NCBI GenBank assembly: GCA_944474755.1
Contig: OX104123.1
Location: 66,147,898-66,211,897, forward strand
Length of the DNA stretch: 64,000 nt
Reading direction: 5' to 3'
DNA from: Limnoperna fortunei
Taxonomy: Eukaryota; Mollusca; Bivalvia; Mytilida; Modiolidae
Shown: one piece after another, positions 20,895 through 29,889 of the stretch
Position numbering within the stretch: the stretch's first letter is position 1
Layout of the letters: every line of letters starts with the position of its first letter
Position numbers and translations under genes: made by a program
Notes under the pieces: model-generated
What the model was told of the DNA's origin: nothing
Seen by the model: the letters and a program-made list of their open reading frames with translations, nothing else
Databases searched by the model: none

Positions 20895-20918
20895 AGATCA
20901 AACAAGCTCTGACGCCAT
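20895..20918 (-). pseudogene. HARBI1-like transposase, 5' fragment beyond the LTR insertion
   Basis: The repeated AGATC (20895-20899) marks the far side of the LTR element. An ATG on the minus strand at 20918-20916 lies just upstream and may be the original start. Across the reconstructed empty site it is one base out of frame with the downstream segment, so the true start may instead be a later Met. Assignment rests on position only. Confidence 0.4.
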
Positions 20919-20940
20919 TTTAAAACCATGAACTATATAT

Positions 20941-21034
20941 TTGTTGGAAACACCAAAACCAAAACTAGTTTGGAAACCAGAACTAAAACCGGTTTGAAAC
21001 CAAAACTGAAAACCGAAACTGGTTTAGTTGTAAC
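20941..21034. repeat. AACC/GGTTT-rich short repeats, possible Harbinger subterminal region
   Basis: Repeated words AAACCAAAACT, AGTTTGGAAACC, ACCGGTTTGAAACC and CGAAACTGGTTT. They lie just upstream of the presumed transposase start, where subterminal binding motifs would be expected. This is inference from position. Confidence 0.35.
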
Positions 21035-21165
21035 AAATACGCCCAAAGATTGGAGTCTAGTACACACTGCCTACAGTGAGAATCGAACCCGCAATCTAAG
21101 TTTTGGACAGATCACGTGCTCAATAGTAGACGAACTGCCTTTACCACTCGGTTACAATTTGGATA
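21035..21165 (-). mobile_element. SINE family C, tRNA-like head fragment
   Basis: The reverse complement gives AACCGAGTGGTAAAGGCAGT (A box region), CTACTATTGAGCACGTGATC and GCGGGTTCGATTCTCACTG (B box), then ACTAGACTCCAATC. The tail is missing. Confidence 0.7.
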
Positions 21166-21464
21166 AGAGACACAGTTTATAGCTAGCATTTACTTATAGA
21201 TTCAACATATTTCTAACATTTGAAAATTTGTTTGCGAGACACGATTATTACAAAATAAGTTAAATTTAAACACTATATCAAATAAATATATTACAAGAAT
21301 GTTAGTACGAGTTGATCCTGTTATATTTGTAGAGGTGATGACAATATTTTTTAGTAGGCATACGTCACTGCACCGTTATTTATTGCTCTTGAACTTTCTC
21401 ATATCATTTTAAATGATTAAAACTGCTTTTAATATAAAATGTCTCAGAATGTAAGTATCAAAAT

Positions 21465-21605
21465 TTCTCTGGGACTATACTTGGGACGGTTACCAGTGCC
21501 CAACCCACAGTGATGTCCAGCGCGTCCCTTGTAGGTGTATGGGAGGCCCTCTCGACAGAGGTTGTCGGGTGATAATACGGAAATCCTGGACGCGGGTACT
21601 GGGGA
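21465..21605 (+). mobile_element. SINE family B, 5' head fragment
   Basis: TCTGGGACTATACTTGGGAC, CCAGCGCGTCCCTTGTAGGT and GTCGGGTGATAATACGGAAA match the head of the family. The 3' two thirds are missing. Confidence 0.65.
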
Positions 21606-21789
21606 AACAAACTAAATTCTTTATTTAACGAAGGTAACTCATTTAACACTACCATGAGGCCTTCACAGTATATGATGCTACAGAAAAATTATATAAATAA
21701 ACAGTATAATAACAATAATAAAAGAAACTACATTATATAAACATATTTACAAGACAGTTTGTGTACCTTCATTTTAAAGCTTAATAAAG

Positions 21790-22012
21790 TATTCTGGTAC
21801 TTTCAACGTTTTCAGTTCCCTTTATTTCAATTTCGTAATTTATTCCAAACAGTAATACCAGAGTATTCAAACGTTCGTGTGAAATAAATATTCAGAATTA
21901 CGTTGTGGAATATGAAGTAGTCCAGATGTTGCTGATCTGAGAGAATATTTATATAGACCACTACATGTAGTAAATTTATCGGCAAGATAATTTGGATAAT
22001 CCATTCATACAT
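21790..22012 (-). pseudogene. reverse-transcriptase C-terminal relic of another LINE
   Basis: The minus frame ends in YFTRTFEYSGITVWNKLRN and, after a one-base shift, continues EIEIKGTENVES. The S-F/E-Y-x-G-x2-hydrophobic-W-N-x-L block is the typical end of CR1/L2-type RT domains. It is short and diverged and not related to the I-group LINEs here. Confidence 0.4.
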
Positions 22013-22015
22013 TTT

Positions 22016-23049
22016 GACATTAGAAGAGATTGGAAATATTCAATTCTAGTAAATATAGTCATCCATTTAAGTTCTTTAAACATCATCATAAACGGTGAAG
22101 TGTTTAGAGAATGTCTGTCTAAATACTGCTTATCCCGGGCTAGCTGCACCTAGCCCCAAATATAATCATAGCATATGAAGGAATCAATTATTTGGACTTT
22201 TTAAATGTCGATAGATTAATTCGAAGATACCATTGTACCGGTGCAATTTTTGTGACCTTAATAAATGATTAGATAAAATTGCAAAGAAATATTTTTATTG
22301 GGCACGTGCCATCAATCATATAACCACTCAACCGTTAAGGATTATCATACATCTAGGAAGGAATCTTACACAGAAAAGAATAAACATGTTAATATTTTAT
22401 TGCCAGAACATTTTTAATAATTCAAGTACTTGAGAGAAAAATAATAAATGTTCCAAGAAATTTACAGAATAAAATAAAAATAACTGAAAGTGTGGCTTTG
22501 TCCTTCAATATTTCGCTTGCTATCTCTGATATGGTTTTGCGGATATTATTTTTGTTCTGGGGACTTTTGTAAGATGATTTAAATTTTTTCTTCTTTGCTG
22601 TTACTCTGAAGATGATTTTGACTGCTAACATTGATATTAAACTAGATGCATACTGTATTGACCTAACAGTTCAAAATTATAGAGTCGATAAATGAAATTT
22701 TATTACAATGATTATGTGTCTATTTATGACATTTGCTACACTGGTTTCCCGATTCGCAATTTGCCGATTCCCAGATTGCCGCGTCCCATTTGCCGATTCC
22801 CTATTATTCAACCAATTGAGAACAATAATTAAGGTGTATAAAAGAATTCAATACAAGGCATATGCGAGTTTCACATATTTAAAAAAAAAACATGTGAAGC
22901 ATATTTGAATATTTAAATGATTATCCTGTGAAAAAGTCTGATTTGTTGTATATATTAAAATCAAAAGAAGATTTAAAACCGCCCTTATTCACCTGACCTC
23001 CAGTTTTAACTCGTTCTGGGCATGCGCAAAATAGCCATAAACATTTAAA
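22016..23049. other. no supported gene
   Basis: AT-rich. It contains a small perfect hairpin GGGCTAGCTGCACCTAGCCC at 22137 and nothing else I can name. Confidence 0.55.
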
Positions 23050-23249
23050 ATGTCGGTAGTCAAACCATCAAATCGCGGACGAAAGAGAACTTTGACGGAT
23101 TCTGCTAGAAAGCGAAATGGGAACAGTTCGAAACTGAAATGGAACAAAACAAGGGTGTACATTCGTGATCAACATTACCATTGGAATGAGCTAAAGGACG
23201 CTTTTGGAGTCCAAACACACGCTGACGTGTCTTAAATGTTGCTCGAAAG
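23050..23249 (+). pseudogene. first-exon fragment with premature stop
   Basis: The ATG at 23050 is in good context (AAAATGTCG). It opens a basic N-terminus followed by KTRVYIRDQHYHWNELKDAF, then a TAA at 23233-23235 and, in the same frame, MLLER ending at a splice donor AAAGGTAAGCC (exon end 23249). The TRVxI-x5-xW-x-ELK-x-x-x-G pattern recalls a short domain common near the start of uncharacterised invertebrate and fish transposase-like proteins. Identity is uncertain. A single stop in an otherwise exon-shaped piece suggests decay. Confidence 0.45.
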
Positions 23250-24433
23250 GTAAGCCAAAGTTATTTAACATTTCTATGTTATTGCATCAATTTGCAGGTA
23301 TCGTTAAATTTTAGTATGTTCTTAACCAACGAGACAAGCAATACATCAACTTTAAAACGTTTTATTATTTCGACAAATAAGAATCCAACATATACCCAAA
23401 ATCAAAGTGACCAGGTTTTACAGCGACTATCATGAAGCCCATCAAGGAGAATACTACTATAAAGTATTAAAACTTGTTTTCACATAATAATATATTGCAT
23501 TGTGAACAAAATATTAAAAACATTTAAATTTGGTGGATACTTTTTTACTTATTATTATCATTATTATATTTTTTAAATTATCATACTAGTTTTATGATTT
23601 AAAATGAAATGGTGCTTTTGATGATGGTTAGATTTGGTTGATTTGATATTTGTCTTGAAAAGACAAAATAATAAGATTAATAAGAAAGTGTTACTTTTGT
23701 CAAGGAAAGCATGCATGATAGAGAAATACATTTCTATATCGAGTTAAATTTTAATTAAAACGTCCTGCTGTAAATCCCTTGTATTGTCCATATAGGTCTC
23801 AGAATCTGTCCCTCGTCCTTCATACACAGCAGCTAGGGATCACTCGCCGTTGCTATGCTCCTAGTGTTATTTAAATTTGAGACAAAGTTGGACCTATATA
23901 CATAAAAGACTTGTTCTCTACATTTTGAAAACTGATGTTTACAGCTACTAGTATACACAATGTAAAAGTATACAATACTATTAATAATTATAGAATGTAT
24001 TTAATATGTATTTATTCCTTCATAATAAGACAAGGTCTTAAACGACAGTGGTAAAACCGCTAAATTAGTCATAGCGTTTTAGTTAACAGTAGTTGTAAGT
24101 ATCATTTATTTTGTATGACTTGACACTTACACGAAACACATGCTGATTTAAATACATATACATGTACTCGAGTAAATAATGCCTTAACAGTCTTTGCCCT
24201 TCTTAATATTTTTATTCCATAAGAAAAAAGAACAATGTTGCATAAAGTTTTCTGCAGTCAATATAGGATAGTTGATCTTTGATGCGTTTTAGCCCGGAAT
24301 TGTCCTGTTCATTTATTTGGCTGTTTAGATTTCCGAGTGATGGGTCTATGCAATAACCAATACAGACAGCAACCTGAAAATATATCAGTAGTAAATTTCA
24401 GTAGTAGTAAATTTATCATATTTTATCCACAAC
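23250..24433. other. no supported gene
   Basis: AT-rich with scattered homopolymers. No coding or repeat-end signal that I could establish. Confidence 0.55.
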
Positions 24434-24948
24434 ACTGACACCAGAGCTCCAGATAAGCTGCGTATTTGCGTTATTACGCAATTAAATTTTCATAAAACCT
24501 AATTATTTTTATTGCTTTGCGTTGCAAAACGCAATATCAAAGGTCTAACACCCAATCAATTTTTAGAAATATGCTTAATTCACTCAATGAGTGCATACAA
24601 TTGTTCAGTGATTGCGTTAATTCATTCAAATAAATACACAAAGTTGCGTTATTACGATCCCATTATTTCACAACGTAACAACCGAGATATTCCGAATGTA
24701 ATGTCTATTTCATGCAGCATACGGTGCTCCAGGTATGGAGATTTATTTCACAAGAAGAGATGCATGTTCCCTGTTAAATATAAATACTTTTCTTCCAAAA
24801 TCGTATTTATAATTAGAACCAGTCTAGTATTTTGTTGTTGGCACCATGAGAGGTCATTATCCTTTTGGATGGCTTGTGCAAAAGTAACAGAACGGGCGAA
24901 ACATCAAAATTTTGTAATATGAATGTAGGCGCAGCCTAAATGCGAGCA

Positions 24949-25311
24949 TCGCACATTGTCCATGTCGTTACTTCACAGCCCCCTAACAGTGCCTCTACAT
25001 TCCATTGATGACGTAACGTCTTTTCTAATGTGTTGGTGACGTCACAAAACTCAATTTCAAATACAGCGTTTCAGATTGAAAAAAATTTGTCTGGCATTTT
25101 TGTAGTAATTTAAAAAATAAACACTTTAATTTTATCGATGTCAAAATTATTTTTGTCTACTTTTATATTATATATTTTTTCGTTCGTCTACAATATTTTC
25201 TTCGGATAGCTCAGCTACCATCTGAAATGGATTTGTTCATATGGATCAGGTGACTTTTTTTACACACACGCATGTAATCGTATAGCTCGCATCTGCGATG
25301 CTCGCTATTAA
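24949..25311. repeat. inverted repeat GCGAGCATCGCA / TGCGATGCTCGC
   Basis: A 12-bp inverted pair about 350 bp apart inside the hAT-like element, possibly the ends of a nested MITE. No target duplication could be confirmed. Confidence 0.35.
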
Positions 25312-25427
25312 AAAAATCTTTCTTTCACGTAAAATTTCATATATGGGGCATTACACATATAATGCTAATTTACATAAAAATGGAGATAAAAGTATACGTG
25401 TCCACGGACTTTTTTCGGGAATTTTAC

Positions 25428-25528
25428 CTTAAAGTTTAAGAATGGTTTTTCTACTTTCATTTCAATGTTGTGGTCACATTGTACCACATTACACACTTTA
25501 GGAAGTGCTTCCACTGTAAAGACATTGA
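25428..25528 (-). pseudogene. exon-like fragment inside the hAT-like element
   Basis: The minus strand has a 3' splice site with a long T run and CCAG (before 25528), then one open frame reading NVFTVEALPKVCNVVQCDHN and on to KPFLNFK. It ends at an AAG/GTAAAA donor (25428). The protein character and both splice signals support an exon. I do not recognise the family. It may be part of the transposase gene of this element. Confidence 0.45.
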
Positions 25529-26526
25529 CTGGAAAAAAATATATTCTTGTTCTACAGTAATGCCATACCTTTCAAAATATCCAACTCTTAAGCAATAGCA
25601 GTTATAAGCAAAAGCAGAAACAAAAGAGAAAATTGGGACTATTTTTTCACCCTGCCATGTTGTGAATGCATTCCATGGAAAATTAATTCCATGAATAGGA
25701 TATAATGACCCCATGATGAATAGAAGTGGAAGAAAAAGTGCTTCCGTGACATCAACCAACCAAACAATACTAATTGTAATAATTTTATTGGAGTGCACAT
25801 ATAGATTAGAAATGCTGGCTGTCCATTAATTATGAATAGACATGTGTGCTCTCAATTAACTATTGTCTATAAGTAATCTTGACCTCAAGATAGTTTCCAT
25901 TGTCAAAGGTACAATATATTTGTTGTGTTATTTAAGATGTATGTCTTGGTCAAATGGAAGATCTATGCTCTCTGCACAATACATTCAAATGTTTCTGTAG
26001 TTGCTGCAAAACCACAAAAGGTTATATACATGTATAAAACCATAGTGAAGTACATTTTTGTCAGCTTAAATAAAACCCAATTCAATAAATTTTAGATGGG
26101 TTAAAAACCCAATTAACCTATTTTGGAGTGGGTAAAACAAATGATAAAAGTGATATATAAAAAAAATACCCAATGAAATAAATCATATGATGGGTAAAAA
26201 ACCCAATTAAGAAAATCTTATCTGGAGCTCTGACTGACACTTTGTGCCAATTCTTTCAATAACATACGTTGTAAAATCAATCGGCAATGTTTAATTTACC
26301 GTTAAACTTGAAAGCTTAAAAACAACACAATTCGTTTTATTTTCTATATGAAAATGTATGAAAAATTAAAATTATATGAAAATAATGTACATGTGCAATC
26401 TGGGTTCTACATTAAGGTAAGAGCAAATGAGATTGTTTAGTAAATGTAGGCTTCGGACGAGTATACAGTTTTTTTTTTACTAAATGCCAGATGACTGACC
26501 CTCTTCAACAGTAAAAGTAAACAAAC

Positions 26527-26648
26527 CTCCATGATTTTCCCAGTGTAATCTGCCACCAAAATGATTGTAGTCTGAAAGAATGCTGGGTCTCTGTTCATGC
26601 AATATGCATATAAAGCACATGCATTATCATAGACTACAATTCTTGGAG
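26527..26648 (-). pseudogene. transposase-like exon with YDNAC word, frameshifted
   Basis: The exon starts after TTATCTATTTCAG and ends at GGAG/GTTTGT. The frame reads APRIVVYDNACALYAYCMNR, then DPAFFQTT and a hydrophobic LV. A one-base shift then gives RLHWENHG. The order YDxAC, N-R-x-P-x-FF and LxW-x2-H recalls the catalytic region of uncharacterised animal transposases related to the KDZ group. The subfamily is uncertain. It lies upstream (minus sense) of the hAT-like element but outside its ends. Confidence 0.42.
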
Positions 26649-27117
26649 CTGAAATAGATAACATCATGTATATATACTTCTGTTTTTACTACAATAAAAG
26701 ATATACAAAATAACAATTATAATGTAGCCATTTAAGGAAGTCACTTTGGTGTGTGTGTCATAAATATGCTGGAAGTTAATTATATTGATACGATTTCAAG
26801 CTATACTTAACAAAGGCGCAACACTTTCTGTTTGAGCGACCAATTTGTGTGCATTTGCATTAACCCTTACTATGCTAAACACGACATAGGTCAAGCTGAC
26901 TTTTTTTAATTAATAACTGCTGGATAAAGCATATGTCGTTTTGACAAAGTCATTATTTTTGTTTTCGTTGCAATCTCTAGATGTGAGTAACAATAACTAC
27001 CAAGAGGTTCATGTAAGCATGATTGAGGTCTCGTTTGCGTTTGAAATCGAGGGAAATTTATTTTTAAAGTGAGCACAATATTGACTGATACAAGTTTGAA
27101 AAAAAAGTAAAATCGCA
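26649..27117. other. no supported gene
   Basis: AT-rich spacer with nothing recognisable. Confidence 0.5.
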
Positions 27118-27300
27118 ATGGCGGACGGCCATAAAAGCGAACATATTGATGATGAATTCTTGCATATATTTAAAGGCAATAAAGGTGAATTTGAAGGATT
27201 CGGACCTGAAGACATTGAACTTTTGAATGAAATAGACTTTAATCAATCGATAAAAGACATAAATATCTGTGATGAAAAAAATTTGTTGGAAAAAAATTAA
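27118..27300 (+). CDS. small acidic ORF, hypothetical
   Basis: The ATG at 27118 is in a favourable context (GCAATGG) and opens 60 codons rich in Asp and Glu, including GEFEGFGPEDIELLNEIDF, ending at TAA 27298-27300. Acidic N-termini of this kind occur in piggyBac-like and other transposase proteins, but nothing after it supports that. It could be a lone exon or chance. Confidence 0.3.
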   Translation: MADGHKSEHIDDEFLHIFKGNKGEFEGFGPEDIELLNEIDFNQSIKDINICDEKNLLEKN

Positions 27301-27753
27301 GATTCTTTTCCAATATGTAACTATGTTAATAACCTGAAAAAGATTGTCAATCAATGTTATATTTTACATTTTGTAATGTGTTGAATATTATACTTGAGAC
27401 TACAGAAAACATGGTGAAAAAAATAAACAAAAACTTCATTAATTTTATTTACCTGGATTAGCTGTGTTTACCTGTTGCAATAGATAAAAAAGACATTATA
27501 AGTTATTATGGTATATTCACAGATACTGAAAAAACTAAAAAAACCAAAGCTACTTTCAAATTTTTGCAAGTATGTGGCTTCACACATACTGTACTAAAAG
27601 TTTACTTTTTACCTGCTAACACAGGTGACAGATTTTACAACAACAAAATTTAAAATACATTTTGAAAAGGTGGAAGTTTTAACAACAACTTACATATGGA
27701 AAGGTTTTTTGTATCTTTAAAGGTTAAAAAGTCATAGCTTTTTGATAAATGTG
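27301..27753. other. no supported gene
   Basis: AT-rich spacer before the LINE cluster. Confidence 0.5.
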
Positions 27754-28516
27754 CAGCAGGCCGGGTAAACGGTCCCGATAACTTACTGAACCCTTACTTT
27801 TTCTAGACGGGAAATCGAGTTAGCCCTGACTTCGATGAATCGGCATGTCACGTCTTGCCCTTTGTGAATCCTTCTCATTTAAGCTACTCTATTACATTAT
27901 TTTCCTTCAAACTGATCCACGAAATATATATACAATTTGATAGACGGCTTCCTTACAGGATTTGCAAAGAAGGCGGTGGCTGAAGGGCAAAGCTTCCTCA
28001 GCTTTATAGAGGCGACATGTTTGCCGTGTGTTGCAACCCGTGATGGTGGAGGAAGGGATCCTGGTGGTTGAGAGATCACTCTCTGCTGCATCCATTAGTG
28101 CGGGTCAGCGGTTTGATTTTCAATACACCACTTTGGCCCTGACTTCAACTAGACGGTAGACCGGATGGACCCGGTTCGGTCAATCGGCTGGTCACGCCGA
28201 GCCCTTAACAAGCTTGTCGTCATTCTTCTTGTCACTTGATTTTATCTTGTGAATATTACACCAAAATTGTTCAGTAACAGGCTGTTAAGAAGGCGGTGGC
28301 TCATGGGTCAATCAAGTAGATCGAGTTTCAAACGGTTGTATCGCCAGGTAACCCCGGGCACGAGGCATGCGTTCATTGAGAAATTCGTCTGTTTGAGTAT
28401 ACCACCCTTGGAACACCTGATGCTTTCTGCTGGAGATCCGCAGACTCGAGGCATCGCCCATGTTGGCACTCCGTGGCGGGTAGGTGACAAGGGTGGTGAA
28501 CCGCATTTCTCGAATC

Positions 28517-29889
28517 ATGGCTTCCGAAACGCCCCCCTTTAGCACAAAAAGGTCCAAAAAAAGAAAAAATGACTTTCCTCTTGAAGAATTGGTTTTTGAA
28601 GAAAATTGGCCTAAATTTATTGTTTTATCTAGCAAAGACCCAACTAAACCTTTGGCAAAAATATCTCCTTTTATCATAGAAAAAGTTATTAAAGGCTGTG
28701 CAGGAGACGTTAAAAACGTCACTAAAATGAAATCCGGTTCCCTCCTTATTGAATGTAATAGAAAACAACAGTCTTCAAATTTACTAAAACTTTCAAAAAT
28801 TGTTGATTTAGAAATATCTAGCTCTCCCCACAGAACTCTAAACTCGAGTCAAGGGATTATTCGTTACCGAGGCGAAGATCTATCGGAATTATCGGACGAC
28901 GAAATCTGTTTAGAACTAGAGCTTCAGGGTGTTACAAAAGTGAAAAGATTTATTGCTAACAGACAGGGTGTTCAGGTAAAACTGAACACCTTTCTTTTGA
29001 ATTTCAATACACCCACTGTTCCCGAATCCATCAAGATTGGTCTCTACAAAGCTAAAGTCAGCGCATACATTTCCAACCCCGTGCGCTGCTTTAATTGTCA
29101 AAAGTTCGGCCACGGAAAGGGACAGTGTCGAGGTCACCAGATTTGTTTTAAGTGTGCAGAAGAAGGACATGAGGGCTTCACCTGCACTAAAACTCCAAAG
29201 TGTGCCAATTGTGGTGAAGCTCACATGTCCTCACCCAAGGACTGTCAGCACTTTAAAAAGGAAAAAGTATTTTCAAAACATAAAAACTGAAAAGAACATC
29301 TCTTACCCTGAGGCTCGTCGTCTGTATAATACAACAAATAATCCCTCGTCTCCTGCATCAACGTCATACGCCAGTGTGGCCAAACGCGTTCTCACTTCAG
29401 TTGAAACGCAGACAATCATCACATGGCCTATTGACAAACAGGAACCTTCAAAATTAACAGTAACAACAACAGACAAAATCATTAAATCATCACGAAAATC
29501 TTCATCTTCTCAAACTGCTACGTCTTCAGCACCCTCTCAAACTGCTACGTCTTTAGCAAAATCTCAAACTGCTACGTCTTCAGCACCCTCTCAATCCTCA
29601 ACCAATTCTTCAAGAAGTCCAAAAAAGAATTCAAAAAATACCAATTCCAATTCTTCTAACTCGAATAAAAACTCAAATCAAAAAGGAGATCGTACTCCAA
29701 AACTGCTGCGGGATCCCATTAAGGTCCACAACAGGTTTGGTAGTCTAGATCAACTAGACACTACTATCTGGGGCGATCCCATGGATACACTACCCCCAGA
29801 TACTGGATCTAAAAGTAGATCCCCCAGCAGAAACCGGCGGAATAGCCCCCAAAAAAACTGTCAACTATTCCCCTATTCGCAGACCATAA
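28517..29889 (+). pseudogene. LINE copy 2 ORF1 (gag-like), frameshifted
   Basis: The ATG is at 28517 and the product would be about 457 residues. Residues 191-245 hold three zinc knuckles (C-x2-C-x4-H-x4-C twice, then C-x2-C-x3-H-x6-C), the RNA-binding hallmark of this group. A frame change at about 29255-29290 (A-rich AAAAAGGAAAAAGTATTTTC) ends the frame early at 29290. The remainder (KTEKNISYPEARRLYN onward) continues in another frame. A further extra A at about 29847 puts its end in the ORF2 frame, so the C-terminal half of ORF1 and ORF2 now read as one fused frame. The linker includes three near-identical 9-residue repeats. Confidence 0.9.
29508..29592 (+). repeat. 27-bp coding minisatellite in ORF1
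   Basis: The unit CTCAAACTGCTACGTCTTCA plus 7 bases occurs three times, giving SQTATSSAP, SQTATSLAK and SQTATSSAP. Copy 3 has one unit at the same place. Confidence 0.85.

Larger units (their letters stand above)
24442..26232. mobile_element. hAT-like DNA transposon with 8-bp target duplication
   Basis: The terminal inverted repeats CAGAGCTCCAGATAAG (24442) and CTTATCTGGAGCTCTG (ending 26232) are perfect over 16 bp. ACTGACAC is duplicated exactly at 24434-24441 and 26233-26240. An 8-bp duplication and CAGAG ends are typical of hAT elements; KDZ and P elements also make 8-bp duplications. The left subterminal region repeats GCGTTATTACGC-like palindromes, the right one GGGTTAAAAACCCAATTAA-like palindromes. 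At 1791 bp it holds only one exon-like piece, so it is non-autonomous or internally deleted. Confidence 0.85.

Noticed and set aside
24512..24922. 136-codon plus frame inside the hAT-like element
   Set aside because: Starts in subterminal palindrome repeats, has no recognisable domain or splice support and a composition like translated AT-rich DNA.
25457..25798. 113-codon minus frame
   Set aside because: Overlaps the exon-like fragment 25428-25528 in a different frame. The exon frame has splice sites and better protein character.
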